64,000 nucleotides of DNA from Streptomyces sp. MspMP-M5. GTDB taxonomy: Bacteria; Actinomycetota; Actinomycetes; Streptomycetales; Streptomycetaceae. The DNA is taken from the NCBI RefSeq assembly GCF_000373585.1, contig NZ_KB891854.1:410974-474973 (forward strand), in the 5' to 3' direction. Each line of letters opens with the position of its first letter. The stretch's first letter is position 1. The translations under genes and the position numbers were made by a program. Positions 8,656-17,445 of the stretch are shown here, in pieces. Below the pieces are notes generated by a model, which was given only the letters and a program-made list of their open reading frames with translations, made no database searches and had not been told where the DNA came from.

Positions 8656-9094
8656 ACCTCGACGATAGATCGCTCACGGCTTTCTCGCGTGACATGCCGC
8701 CTGCGGAGCAATGGGTCAGGCTGATCCGACAACCGCTGCACGCTGCTCTTCATCGATCACCGCCGTGCCGGGAGTTCATGTGCGCACACCCTTCAAGCGG
8801 GTTCCTGAGAACGTCCGCCCGTGTATGGCTCGCGCCACCGCGGGCACCGTGCCTGCACCATGCCGGCAAGGGACCGGCGATGGCCGGAGAGGTGAACGCC
8901 GACCGGCCGGCTAGGAGCGCAGTCCAGCTAGAGGAGCGCAGTCACCCGGCCTGCGCTGTCAGCTCCCGACACCGGCCCGTCGCTGCCCGTGTGCGGAGTA
9001 CGGTGGAGAAGAAAACGACGGCCGGCACAGCCACGCGGTCCTCACACGACCGTCAGCAGACGTACCGGCCTCCCGCAGACGGGCGGCGCTCACC
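8656..9094. other. intergenic region with short direct repeats
   Basis: No coding region recognised. Two near-identical direct repeats, CTAGGAGCGCAGTC at about 8911-8924 and CTAGAGGAGCGCAGTC at about 8928-8943, lie 150-180 bases before the next gene and could be binding sites. Confidence 0.4.
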
Positions 9095-9616
9095 ATGGCG
9101 GATTCCGATGTCCCGTACGGCGCCGAGCTGCCGGACGCCATCCACCAGTCCGTGAAAGCCGGGACGGCGCTCGTCCGACTGCAGACGACGCATGTCCGTG
9201 AGGGGATTCTCGACGGAGCGTGGTGGCCCCGCTCCCGCGACATCAGCGCCGAGCTTCCCGGCCTGATCACGGCACTGACCGAGCATCTCGGCCCGGTCAC
9301 GCGCATCGGTCTGGACGCCGATGCCTGGGAAGGACTGCCGACACGGCTGGTCATCGACGAGCGGGTCGTGCACATCGACTCGTACCCGGTCAGTGACGAC
9401 ACCGTCCTGATCACCCGTGGCGATCACGACTACTTCACCCTGCTCGTGGTCCCACCCCACGCAACGCCCGAGGCGGCACGGGCCGCGATGGCCAGAGCCG
9501 TCCGGGCCGACAACCCTGATCAGGCCGAAAAGATCCTCATCGACACCGGCACCGGACGTGCCCGCCCGCTCACCGGAGATCTCGGGCCCTCCCAGGCGAA
9601 CCGTGACGCGGGCTGA
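9095..9616 (+). CDS. DUF5994 family protein, second copy
   Basis: 173 aa, homologous to the protein at 7711-8259. It shares EGILDGAWWPRSRDISAELPGL and the later VVPPHATPE region; the rest is clearly diverged, so this is an old duplication or a separate family member. Soluble, function unknown. The ATG lacks a strong ribosome-binding site. Confidence 0.78.
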   Translation: MADSDVPYGAELPDAIHQSVKAGTALVRLQTTHVREGILDGAWWPRSRDISAELPGLITALTEHLGPVTRIGLDADAWEGLPTRLVIDERVVHIDSYPVSDDTVLITRGDHDYFTLLVVPPHATPEAARAAMARAVRADNPDQAEKILIDTGTGRARPLTGDLGPSQANRDAG

Positions 9617-9700
9617 GGTTACAGCGGTTCCTGGCTCGTCGCTTCGCCTGAGCGATCCACCCGCCGTCGGCGGCGGCACCACACAGGGACGCCTGCACAG

Positions 9701-9731
9701 CCACCTTCTTTCCCGTAGGGAAAGAAGGTGG
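9701..9731. promoter_or_regulatory. operator 1 of the membrane protein/winged-helix operon
   Basis: Perfect inverted repeat CCACCTTCTTTCCC, GTA, GGGAAAGAAGGTGG. Its core CTTTCC-N5-GGAAAG (9708-9724) recurs in operator 2, with centres 26 bp apart. The core overlaps the expected -35 position of a promoter whose -10 would be TACTTT at 9732-9737. Confidence 0.7.
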
Positions 9732-9733
9732 TA

Positions 9734-9750
9734 CTTTCCTGCGAGGAAAG
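9734..9750. promoter_or_regulatory. operator 2 of the membrane protein/winged-helix operon
   Basis: CTTTCCTGCGAGGAAAG, a perfect 7-bp inverted repeat around GCG with the same CTTTCC-N5-GGAAAG core as operator 1. It overlaps the candidate -10 TACTTT and sits 32 bases before the start codon. Probable autoregulatory site of the winged-helix protein at 10233-10535. Confidence 0.7.
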
Positions 9751-9781
9751 CACCCGGATGAACGGATGACCAGGAACGCTC

Positions 9782-10252
9782 ATGACCCCTTACGACGCCC
9801 AGACCGCGCTCGACGCCATACACCAACGCCAAGCGCAGACACGTGACGAATACGCGCGCCACGCCTCCACCAGCTACGGGCTCACCGCGGCACTCACCGT
9901 GTTCGCCACGGGATCGTCCATCGACCTGCCGAGGCCCTGGAGCCTCCTCGCCCAGCTGGCAGGAGGCGTCCTGATCGCGGCCGGACTGGCCGTGCAGTAC
10001 CGCCGGACCCGCGTGCACCAGAAGCGCTCCGCCGCGGGAACGCTTTTCGCGGTGTCGGTGGTGGCAGTTGCTCTCACGGTCTTCATCGCGGCATCGATCC
10101 TCGCCCGGCTGCTCGACCTGCCGGTCCCCTCCGTACCCGCCGCAGCCGTCGCCGCCCTGGCAACGCTGGTGGCCACGTACACGACCCGCCCGATCGTCAT
10201 GAAGATCCTCTCCAGAGGGGGCGAGCAGGCCGATGGACCCGGACTTCGATGA
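9782..10252 (+). CDS. membrane protein of unknown function
   Basis: 156 aa with about four hydrophobic segments (residues ~33-50, 53-73, 85-108, 116-137) and a basic cytosolic loop (YRRTRVHQKRS). No family recognised. It is the first gene of a two-gene operon; its 3' end overlaps the winged-helix gene by 20 bases. A double inverted repeat covers its promoter. The arrangement suggests a membrane effector whose synthesis is set by its own small regulator. Confidence 0.75.
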   Translation: MTPYDAQTALDAIHQRQAQTRDEYARHASTSYGLTAALTVFATGSSIDLPRPWSLLAQLAGGVLIAAGLAVQYRRTRVHQKRSAAGTLFAVSVVAVALTVFIAASILARLLDLPVPSVPAAAVAALATLVATYTTRPIVMKILSRGGEQADGPGLR

Positions 10253-10535
10253 ATTCCTGCACGTACCGGCCCGGCTGTCGGTCGTCGCACTGCTGGCTCC
10301 CGCCGACTGGGTGGAGTTCGGCTTCGTGCGCGATGCCGTGAGCACCAGCGACTCGGCCCTGTCCAAACAGATCGCGGCACTGACGGACGCCGGCTACGTC
10401 GAGGTACGCAAAACACGGAACCGCACGGGACGCCACACCCACCTCCGGCTCACCGCACACGGGCGGCAGGCACTTCAGCAGCACGCCTCGGCCCTGGAGA
10501 GGATCGTGGCGGCAGCCCGCGAGCCACAGAAGTGA
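10233..10535 (+). CDS. winged-helix transcriptional regulator
   Basis: 100 aa, almost entirely one winged-helix DNA-binding domain: PARLSVVALLAPADWVEFGFVRDAVSTSDSALSKQIAALTDAGYVEVRKTRNRTGRHTHLRLTAHG. The recognition helix is SDSALSKQIAALTDAG and the basic wing KTRNRTGRHTH. It resembles the HTH_34/MarR-like single-domain regulators. Translationally coupled to the upstream membrane protein gene by overlap. The two CTTTCC-N5-GGAAAG operators are its likely target. Confidence 0.88.
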   Translation: MDPDFDEFLHVPARLSVVALLAPADWVEFGFVRDAVSTSDSALSKQIAALTDAGYVEVRKTRNRTGRHTHLRLTAHGRQALQQHASALERIVAAAREPQK

Positions 10536-10746
10536 GCAACCCAGGCATCCGTGTGGAGTGAACGGTGATCCGTGAACGCTCAGGGCGGGCGAGGACCAGA
10601 CCAGCCCCGGCGAGAAATCCGGCAAGGGGCAGGGACTGGACAACTCTCCAGCGTCTGCTTGTTTCCCTGCCCTCCGGGCGGTGGACGACCCATGGGGACG
10701 TGGCGACCGCGGCCGGGAGCCACGCCGTCCCGATCGGCACGCGCAC

Positions 10747-10797
10747 CACCGCACCCCCTCCGGGGCGTGGAGGGGACCTCCGGAGTGGGGTGCGGTG
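10747..10797 (-). terminator. terminator after the DoxX gene
   Basis: CACCGCACCCC pairs with GGGGTGCGGTG; an inner CTCCGG/CCGGAG pair extends the structure. It lies 18 bases past the DoxX stop and probably serves both converging genes. Confidence 0.6.
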
Positions 10798-10814
10798 GGG
10801 GCCGTGGGGCGGGA

Positions 10815-11363
10815 TCAGAGGCTCAGGGTGATCGCGGCTCCTATGCCGCCGAGCCCCAGGGCGACGGCGACGGAGACCCAGCCGCCCCGGCCCCAGGGGA
10901 AGAAGCGGTCGACGGCGAGGCGGCCGGGGCCGAGGGCGGCGACGGCGAGGGCCGCGACGGTGATGCCGAGGCTGTACTCCACGCCGCCCTGGGTCTCCCA
11001 CAGCCCGTGGGCGCCGGTGACGGTGGCCATGGCGTTGATCATCACGCCGACCAGGGCCGCCGCGGCGAGCGGGGTGAGGAACCCCAGCGCTAGGCCCAGG
11101 CCGCCGAGGCCCTCGGAGAGGCCGCAGATCACGGCGAAGACATTGCCCGGGTGGTAGCCGAGGGCCTCGAAGCCCTTGCCGGTGGCCGCCAGGCCCTGGC
11201 CGCCGAAGATCCCGAAAAGCTTCTGGGCGCCGTGCGCGGCCATGACCAGGCCGAAGGTGAGTCGGAGAAGCAGAAGTCCCCAGTCGCCCGCGGAGGACCA
11301 GGGTCCGGCGGGGTGCTGCGCCGTGCGCTCCGCGGGCGGGGACGGCCGATCGGCGGTCTTCAT
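10815..11363 (-). CDS. DoxX family membrane protein
   Basis: 182 aa from the ATG of MKTADRP, chosen because GGAG lies 6 bases upstream; a 72-residue extension has low-complexity, non-coding character. It has four membrane helices with the DoxX hallmarks LLLRLTFGLVMAAHGAQKLFG and GLSEGLGGLGLALGFLTPLAA. DoxX proteins are inner-membrane, quinol- or thiol-redox-linked proteins; some act in oxidant resistance. Divergent from the cysteine-containing regulator at 11674, which probably controls it. Confidence 0.9.
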   Translation of the reverse strand: MKTADRPSPPAERTAQHPAGPWSSAGDWGLLLLRLTFGLVMAAHGAQKLFGIFGGQGLAATGKGFEALGYHPGNVFAVICGLSEGLGGLGLALGFLTPLAAAALVGVMINAMATVTGAHGLWETQGGVEYSLGITVAALAVAALGPGRLAVDRFFPWGRGGWVSVAVALGLGGIGAAITLSL

Positions 11364-11616
11364 CTCGTGCTCCGGAGGGGGACGGAGGACGGTTGCCAGT
11401 GGGTCGCCGCAAGGACCGTCCGGCTGCCGTCGGGACGGCTGCGCGGCACCCGGGGCAGCTGCCACCACCTGCGCGATGGCGGTCAGCGGCGCACGTACGC
11501 GAGGGCGACGGGGAGAACGGCGGACGGCGGGGGAACCGACCTGACTCGCCGTCGGCCCATCGACTGTTTCTCCCATCATTGTTGGACTTATTCCTCCGCA
11601 GGGTCAAGCAAACAGG

Positions 11617-11644
11617 GTCGAATACGTGGAAGTGCGTATTTGAC
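11617..11644. promoter_or_regulatory. imperfect palindrome between doxX and the ArsR-like gene
   Basis: GTCGAATACG, 8 bases, CGTATTTGAC: arms match at 9 of 10 positions. It ends 29 bases before the regulator's GTG start and overlaps a TTTGAC -35-like element (11639-11644 region). Inferred operator of the adjacent regulator for both divergent genes. Confidence 0.55.
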
Positions 11645-11673
11645 GCAGAAAAATGGGTGATAGGGGCACTACA

Positions 11674-12420
11674 GTGGCGGGTGTGGGACTGGATGCCGCC
11701 TCGCTGACCTCGCTGGCCGTCCTCGGTGACGACCTCCGCCGCCGCATGTTCCAGTTCGCGCGGCGGGCCCGGCGGCCGGTCACCCGCGAGGAGGTGGCCG
11801 ACAGCCTGGGGATCTCCCGCAAACTGGCCGCCTTCCACCTCGACAAGCTGGTGGCGGCGGGGCTGCTGCACACCCACTACGCATCCGCCGCCGGCATCCG
11901 CAAGGTCGGCCGCCGGCCCAAGGTGTACGAGCTGGCGACCGAGGCCATCGCGGTGAGCATCCCCGAGCGCCGCTACGAGATCCTGGCCGGCTTCCTCACC
12001 GAGGCCGTCACGGCCCCGGCGGACGGCGAGTCGGCCCGCGAGGCCGCGCTCCGGGTCGCCCGCGAGCACGGCGAGGCGCTGGGCGCCGCCGACCGCGCGC
12101 GGGTCCGCCCCGGGCGACTGGGGGCCGAGCGCGGACTGAGCCTGGCCGCGGAGACGCTGGAGGAGTTCGGGTTCGAGCCGGAGCGCACCGCCCCCACCGT
12201 GCTGCGGCTGCGGAACTGCCCGTTCCATCCGCTGGCCGCCGAGGCCCCGCAGCTCGTCTGCGGTGTCAACCAGGCGTTCCTGGCCGGCTATCTGCGCGGC
12301 CTGGGCAGCGACCGGACCGTGGCCGTGCAGGCGCCGCGGCCCGGCTCGTGCTGCGTCGAACTGCGCGGCGGCGAGGCGGCGGGCCCGCCCTGGGAGGACG
12401 GCACCGCCTGCGAACGGTGA
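11674..12420 (+). CDS. ArsR-type regulator with C-terminal cysteine cluster (SufR-like)
   Basis: 248 aa from a GTG. This start was preferred over an ATG 21 bases upstream because AGGGG is spaced 7 bases before it, or because TAGGGG could be a -10 giving a leaderless message. The N-terminal winged helix (TREEVADSLGISRKLAAFHLDKLVAAGLL) is followed by a ligand domain with Cys at about 182 (NCPFHPLA), 196 (LVCGVNQ) and 226-227 (GSCCVEL). This Cys pattern matches SufR-like regulators that bind an iron-sulfur cluster, so redox or iron sensing is inferred. Divergent from doxX. Confidence 0.85.
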   Translation: MAGVGLDAASLTSLAVLGDDLRRRMFQFARRARRPVTREEVADSLGISRKLAAFHLDKLVAAGLLHTHYASAAGIRKVGRRPKVYELATEAIAVSIPERRYEILAGFLTEAVTAPADGESAREAALRVAREHGEALGAADRARVRPGRLGAERGLSLAAETLEEFGFEPERTAPTVLRLRNCPFHPLAAEAPQLVCGVNQAFLAGYLRGLGSDRTVAVQAPRPGSCCVELRGGEAAGPPWEDGTACER

Positions 12421-12472
12421 CGCCGCGGCCCGCCGCGCGCTCGCCCCGTGCGGACGCCCCGCGCGGCGCCCG

Positions 12473-13630
12473 TCAGCCGCCGGCCCCCGCCGGCCGGCGC
12501 CCCGCCTCGCGGTACAACTCCTTGGCGATCAGGGACCGTTGGACCTCCGTGGCGCCCTCGTAGATGCGCGGGGCGCGGACCTCGCGGTAGAGGTGCTCCA
12601 GGAGGTGGCCGCGGCGCAGCGCGCGGGCGCCGTGGATCTGGACGGCGGCGTCGACGACGTCCTGCGCGGTCTCGGTGGCCAGGAGCTTGGCCATCGCCGA
12701 GCGGCGGGCGACGTCCGGGGCGCCGCGGTCGTAGGCGGCCGCGGCCGCGTACACCAGGAGCCGGGCGGCCTCGATACGGGTGGCCATCTCGGCCAGTTGG
12801 TGGCCGACGGACTGGAGATCCTTCAGCGGTCCGCCGAACGCGGTGCGGGAGCCGGCGTGCGCCAGCGCGGCGTCCAGAGCGGCCTGCGCCATGCCGACCG
12901 CGAACGCGCCGACGCTGGGCCGGAAGAGGTTCAGGGTGCGCATCGCCACGCCGAAGCCGCCGCCCACCTCCCCGAGCACGTCGTCCGCGGTCACCGGTGT
13001 GCCGTCGAAGACCAGGGTGCCGATGGGGTGCGGGCTGAGCATGGCCAGCGGTTCGCCGGCCAGCCCCGGGCGGTCGGCGGGGACGAGGAAGGCGGTGATG
13101 CCGTGGGCCCCGTCGGCGCCGCCGGTGCGGGCGAAGACGGTGGCGAAGTCGGCCTCGGGGGCGTTGGAGATCCAGCACTTCTCGCCGGACAGCCGCCAGC
13201 GGCCGGGGCCGTCGGGGGCGGCGGCCAGAGCGAGTGCCGCGGCGTCCGAGCCGGCGCCCGGCTCGCTCAGCGCGAAGGCCGCCACCGCCCGGCCTGCCGT
13301 CACCTCCGGCAGCCAGCGGGCCCGTTGGGCGTCCGTCCCGGACTGGACGACCGGGCCGGCCCCCAGTCCTTGGAGTGCCAGGGCGGTCTCCGCCTCCGTG
13401 CACTCCTGGGCCAGCGACTCCCGCAGCAGGCACAGGTCCAGCGCTCGCGGGCTGCCGCCGTCGGGGAAGAGCCGGTCCAGCAGGCCGAGTTCGCCGAGGG
13501 CGGCGACCAGCGGGCGGTTGACCCGGCCCGGTTCCCCCTTCTCCGCCAGGGGGCGCAGCCGTTCGGCCGTGCGGGCGCGCAGCCAGGCGCACCACTCCTG
13601 TTGCTCCGGTCCCAGTGCGAATGCGGTCAC
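12473..13630 (-). CDS. acyl-CoA dehydrogenase
   Basis: 385 aa, GTG start with AGGGAG 7 bases upstream. Family motifs: FALSEPGAGSDAAAL (FAD/substrate region), CWISNAPEADF, and the C-terminal IHGARALRRGHLLEHLYREVRAPRIYEGATEVQRSLIAKELYR. The catalytic base is expected in the YEGATEVQ region. It is the usual length. In this cluster it probably oxidises the alicyclic CoA thioester formed by ring reduction of 2-aminobenzoyl-CoA. Divergent from the CoA ligase. Confidence 0.88.
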   Translation of the reverse strand: MTAFALGPEQQEWCAWLRARTAERLRPLAEKGEPGRVNRPLVAALGELGLLDRLFPDGGSPRALDLCLLRESLAQECTEAETALALQGLGAGPVVQSGTDAQRARWLPEVTAGRAVAAFALSEPGAGSDAAALALAAAPDGPGRWRLSGEKCWISNAPEADFATVFARTGGADGAHGITAFLVPADRPGLAGEPLAMLSPHPIGTLVFDGTPVTADDVLGEVGGGFGVAMRTLNLFRPSVGAFAVGMAQAALDAALAHAGSRTAFGGPLKDLQSVGHQLAEMATRIEAARLLVYAAAAAYDRGAPDVARRSAMAKLLATETAQDVVDAAVQIHGARALRRGHLLEHLYREVRAPRIYEGATEVQRSLIAKELYREAGRRPAGAGG

Positions 13631-13680
13631 GAGGCGGCTCCCTGGTAGCGGTACCGGACGCGACGGCGGCCCGGCGACCG

Positions 13681-13707
13681 GTTATCGCGGTCTGTTGACT
13701 GCCGTCA
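13681..13707. promoter_or_regulatory. catabolic-cluster box, copy 1
   Basis: GTTATC-N9-TGACTGCCGTCA, identical in sequence and spacing to the box at 21950-21976. It lies between the divergent dehydrogenase and ligase genes. The half TGAC-N4-GTCA is an inverted repeat. Read on the minus strand, TGACGG and GATAAC could also be promoter elements. Inferred PaaX-type operator. Confidence 0.65.
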
Positions 13708-13821
13708 CGAAGACGTTACGCTGACGAGCATCCGTACGGCAGTCCTCCCGGTCCTCTCCCCCACACCTCCACCCCTCCCCGGCCGCCCGGCGGCCACCCG
13801 GCGCAAGGGGGCGCACCCCGC

Positions 13822-15429
13822 ATGGAGCTACGGTCCTCGGCCCACACCGACACCTTCACCCGCGACCGGCTGCCCCCGCCCGAGCAGTGGCCGCACCTCA
13901 CCGACCTGGGCTATCCCGACCGGCTGAACTGCGGCGCGGAACTCCTCGACGCGACCATCGCCCGGCTGGGCGGGGACCGGCCCGCGGTCCGTGACGCCCA
14001 CGGCCGGGTGTGGTCCTACGAGGAGCTGCGGGCGCGGGTCGACGCCATCGCGCATGTCCTCACCGGCCCGCTGGGCCTCGTCCCGGGCAACCGCGTACTG
14101 CTCCGCGGCCCCACCACGCCCTGGCTGGCGGCCTGCTGGCTCGCCGTCATGAAGGCCGGCGCGGTGGCGGTGACGGTCCTGGCGGCGCACCGGCCGGACG
14201 AACTCGCCACGATCTGCCGGATCGCCCGGGTCCGGCACGCGCTGTGCGACGCCGGAGCGGTCGGCGACCTGGTCCGGGCCGAGGTCCCGGCGCTGCGGAT
14301 CACGACGTACGGGGGCGACGGCCCGGAGGACCTGACGCGCCGCGCACGGCCCGGCGGCGCACCGTACCCGGCGGTGCCGACCGCCTCCGACGACGTCGCG
14401 CTGATCGCCTTCACCTCGGGCACCACCGGCCGCCCCAAGGGGTGCCTGCACTTCCACCGCGATGTGCTGGCCGTCGCGGACACCTTCTCGGCGCAGGTGC
14501 TGCGGCCGCGCCCGGACGACGTGTTCGCCGGCAGCCCGCCGCTCGGTTTCACCTTCGGGCTGGGCGGATTGGTGGTCTTCCCGCTGCGGGCCGGGGCCTC
14601 GGCGTACCTGGCCGACTGGGGCGGGCCCCGGCGACTGCTGCACGACGTCGCGACCCACCGGATCTCGGTGCTGTTCACCGCGCCGACCGCCTACCGGGCG
14701 ATGCTGGCCGAGCTCGACGGCCACGACCTGTCCTCGCTGCGCCGCTGCGTCTCGGCCGGCGAGAACCTGCCCGCCGCCACCTGGCGTTCCTGGCACGCGG
14801 CGACCGGCCTGCGGATCATCAACGGGATCGGCGCCACCGAACTGCTGCACATCTTCCTGTCCGCCGCCGACGACGCCATACGGCCGGGGACGACGGGGCT
14901 GCCGGTGCCCGGCTACGAGGCGCGGGTGGTGGACCCGGCCGGCAGGCCGGTGCCGGACGGCACACCGGGGCTGCTCGCGGTCCGCGGCCCGACCGGCTGC
15001 CGCTACCTCGCCGACGACCGGCAGACCGCCTACGTCCGCGACGGCTGGAACCTCACCGGCGACACCTATGTCCGGGACCAGGACGGCTACTTCCGCTACG
15101 TGGCCCGCGCGGACGACATGATCATCTCGGCCGGGTACAACATCGCCGGTCCCGAGGTGGAGGACGCCCTGCTGCGGCACCCGGACGTCACCGAGGCGGC
15201 GGTGGTCGGCCGGCCCGACGCGGACCGCGGCGAGGTCGTCGTCGCCCATGTGGTGCTGCGGGACGGCGTGCCCACCGGCGAGCAGACCGTCGCGGCGCTG
15301 CGCGACTTCGTCAAGTCCCGGATCGCGCCCTACAAATGCCCGCGCGAGGTGGTCTTCCACACCGTCCTGCCGCGCACCCCGACCGGCAAGCTCCAGCGCT
15401 TCCGGCTGCGCGAGCGGGAACTAGAGTGA
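13822..15429 (+). CDS. 2-aminobenzoate/benzoate-type CoA ligase
   Basis: 535 aa, AMP-forming adenylate synthetase. Seen: P-loop-like FTSGTTGRPKGCLHFHRD, core motif INGIGATELLHIF, TGDTYVRDQDGYFRYVARADDMI and the C-terminal lysine motif RTPTGKLQRFRLRE. The opening (RLPPPEQWPHL) and length fit the 2-aminobenzoate-CoA/benzoate-CoA ligase group. The specificity for anthranilate is inferred from the nearby 2-aminobenzoyl-CoA monooxygenase/reductase. It is followed, 4 bases later, by the paaX-like gene, so the two are cotranscribed. Confidence 0.85.
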   Translation: MELRSSAHTDTFTRDRLPPPEQWPHLTDLGYPDRLNCGAELLDATIARLGGDRPAVRDAHGRVWSYEELRARVDAIAHVLTGPLGLVPGNRVLLRGPTTPWLAACWLAVMKAGAVAVTVLAAHRPDELATICRIARVRHALCDAGAVGDLVRAEVPALRITTYGGDGPEDLTRRARPGGAPYPAVPTASDDVALIAFTSGTTGRPKGCLHFHRDVLAVADTFSAQVLRPRPDDVFAGSPPLGFTFGLGGLVVFPLRAGASAYLADWGGPRRLLHDVATHRISVLFTAPTAYRAMLAELDGHDLSSLRRCVSAGENLPAATWRSWHAATGLRIINGIGATELLHIFLSAADDAIRPGTTGLPVPGYEARVVDPAGRPVPDGTPGLLAVRGPTGCRYLADDRQTAYVRDGWNLTGDTYVRDQDGYFRYVARADDMIISAGYNIAGPEVEDALLRHPDVTEAAVVGRPDADRGEVVVAHVVLRDGVPTGEQTVAALRDFVKSRIAPYKCPREVVFHTVLPRTPTGKLQRFRLRERELE

Positions 15430-15433
15430 ACCG

Positions 15434-16303
15434 GTGAACGACGAGCAAGCCCAGGCCACCCCGCGGTCCCTGATCGTCACCCTCTACGGGGCCTACGGAC
15501 GCGGCGGAGCGGAGACCTCGGGTGGTGTGCCCGGCCCGGTGCCGGTGGCCGCGCTGATCCGGCTGCTCGGCGTCCTCGGCGTGGATCCGCCGTCGGTGCG
15601 CTCGGCGGTCTCCCGGCTCAAGCGCCGCGGACTGCTGGTCCCGGAGCGCACCCCCGCCGGCGCCGCCGCGTACGGGCTCTCCGACGCGGGGCACCAGCTG
15701 CTGGCCGACGGCGACCGCCGGATATTCGGCCGGCCCGCGAGCCGGCCGGAAGGATGGGTACTGGCCGTCTTCTCCGTCCCCGAGGAGGAGCGGCACAAGC
15801 GCCATCTGCTGCGCTCCCGGCTGACCCGGCTGGGCTTCGGCACCGCGGCCCCCGGAGTGTGGATCGCCCCCGCGCACCTCTACGAGGAGACCCGGCACAC
15901 CCTGGAACGGCTGGAACTGGCCGACTACGTGGACCTGTTCACGGGCCACCACGCCGGTTTCACGCCCACCGCGCAGGCCGTGGCACGCTGGTGGGACCTG
16001 GACGCCCTGGCCGCGCGGCACCGCGCCTTCCTGACCGTGCACGAACCGGTCCTGTCCCGCTGGACCCGGCGCCGCACGCTGCCCCCCGAGGCCGCCTACC
16101 GCGACTATCTGCTCGCCCTGGACGCCTGGCGGCGCCTGCCCTACGCGGACCCCGCCCTGCCCCCGCACCTGCTGCCAAAGGACTGGCCCGGCGGCCGCGC
16201 GGCGGAGGTGTTCGCCCGGCTGCACGCCCGGCTGCGGGACGCCGGTGCCCGCTACGTACACAAGGCGATGGCCGGGCCGCACCGCACCCGGGACGCCGGC
16301 TGA
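15434..16303 (+). CDS. PaaX family transcriptional repressor
   Basis: 289 aa, GTG start 4 bases after the ligase stop. Domain order is typical of PaaX: N-terminal winged helix (PRSLIVTLYGAYGR..., VDPPSVRSAVSRLKRRGLL), central Cas2-like domain (GWVLAVFSVPEEERHKRHLLRSRLTRLGFG, GVWIAP), and C-terminal domain (FLTVHEPVLSRWTRR...YRDYLLALDAWRRLPYADPALPPHLLPKDWPG). PaaX proteins repress aromatic acyl-CoA pathways and release DNA on binding an aryl-CoA. Here the effector would be 2-aminobenzoyl-CoA (inference). Confidence 0.92.
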   Translation: MNDEQAQATPRSLIVTLYGAYGRGGAETSGGVPGPVPVAALIRLLGVLGVDPPSVRSAVSRLKRRGLLVPERTPAGAAAYGLSDAGHQLLADGDRRIFGRPASRPEGWVLAVFSVPEEERHKRHLLRSRLTRLGFGTAAPGVWIAPAHLYEETRHTLERLELADYVDLFTGHHAGFTPTAQAVARWWDLDALAARHRAFLTVHEPVLSRWTRRRTLPPEAAYRDYLLALDAWRRLPYADPALPPHLLPKDWPGGRAAEVFARLHARLRDAGARYVHKAMAGPHRTRDAG

Positions 16304-16380
16304 CCCGCCCCGCTCCCGGCCCGTTCCGCCGGGCGGGAGGCGCCGCCTCGTCCTTGTACGTCCCGCGCCATCGCCTCCGG

Positions 16381-16413
16381 CCCGCGGCCCCGGTGTTCCC
16401 CCTGGGCCGCGGG
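16381..16413. terminator. stem-loop between converging genes
   Basis: CCCGCGGCCC pairs perfectly with GGGCCGCGGG around a 13-base loop. It lies between the stops of the paaX-like gene and the HAD gene and may terminate both. Confidence 0.55.
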
Positions 16414-16432
16414 CACTCCCCGTACCCGTGCC

Positions 16433-17248
16433 CTATGGCAGGCGTCGCCGCCGCTGCTGTGCGCCCACCGGGACGGCGGCGGCCCGGCGCTGCCGGACGA
16501 CCGGACCGGCGGCGGTCGACGGCCGCGGCCGGGCGGCGGCGATCACCGACACCACGTCCTTGAAGGAGCTGCACATCCGCGTCCCGGCCACCGCGGCGAG
16601 TTCACCGAAGGTGCCGCTGCCGTAGGTGACCGCGACCGGCTCCATGCGCGCGGTCACCGCCATCCGCATGTCCCCCACGGTGTCCCCGACATAGGCGCTC
16701 TGCCAGGCCGGGACCCCCAGCCGGCCGGCCGCGCGCAGCACCAGCTCCGGGTGCGGCTTGCCGCGCCGGACCATGTCCTGGCCGATGACCGGGCCGACCA
16801 GGTCACGGATGCCCATCACCTCGAGCAGGGACTCGGCGCTGCGGGTGGTCTTGGAGGTGGCGACGGCGAGTTCGACGCCGTGCGCGCGCAGCGCGGACAG
16901 CCCGGCCGTCACTCCCGGGTAGAGCAGCTGCGGCCCCTGGCACAGGACCTCGTAGGAGAACAGCTCGCGGTAGCGGGAGATGGCGGCCTGCACCCGGCCG
17001 TCGTCCTCGGGCCGGCCCAGCAGGCGTCCGAACGCGGCGGCCGGGGGCTTGCCGATGGCCGCGGCCGCCTGCCGCGCGGTCACCGAACAGCCCTGCTCCT
17101 TGGCCACCTTGACCAGCAGCTTGCTGATCGCGGGCAGGGTGTTGGCGAGAGTGCCGTCCAGATCGAAGACGGCGGCCCTGAGCGCCTCGCCGCCGGCGCT
17201 CCGCGCACCTCTCACGGGACGTTCGCCGACTTCCATTGATACGCGCAT
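16433..17248 (-). CDS. HAD-superfamily phosphatase (phosphoglycolate phosphatase-like)
   Basis: 271 aa. HAD motifs in order: motif I AAVFDLDGTLANT (nucleophile Asp), motif II VATSKTTR, Lys in GQDMVRRGKPHPE, and motif IV YVGDTVGDMRMA. The cap is the alpha-helical type used for small phosphorylated substrates. A C-terminal Arg-rich tail is poorly conserved in character. It is divergent from a butyrolactone-receptor-like TetR gene; HAD phosphatases occur beside such receptors in some signalling clusters, so a role in signal-molecule metabolism is possible but unproven. Confidence 0.85.
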   Translation of the reverse strand: MRVSMEVGERPVRGARSAGGEALRAAVFDLDGTLANTLPAISKLLVKVAKEQGCSVTARQAAAAIGKPPAAAFGRLLGRPEDDGRVQAAISRYRELFSYEVLCQGPQLLYPGVTAGLSALRAHGVELAVATSKTTRSAESLLEVMGIRDLVGPVIGQDMVRRGKPHPELVLRAAGRLGVPAWQSAYVGDTVGDMRMAVTARMEPVAVTYGSGTFGELAAVAGTRMCSSFKDVVSVIAAARPRPSTAAGPVVRQRRAAAVPVGAQQRRRRLP

Positions 17249-17445
17249 GGGTGGGGACCTTTCCGGGTTCCGGTGGGTGCGGGGCTCGGGGACTGGACGG
17301 GCTCAGCTGGTCGGGCGGGCCTGTGGTCGACGACTGTGGCGGCAGAGGCGGTCTCGCCGTGGCGCACCGCTGTCCAAGGGCGGTGCGCGACCGTCGGAGC
17401 GGCGGCGTCGGAAGGGATCGTCCCGTTTACCGCCTTCGGAGATTT

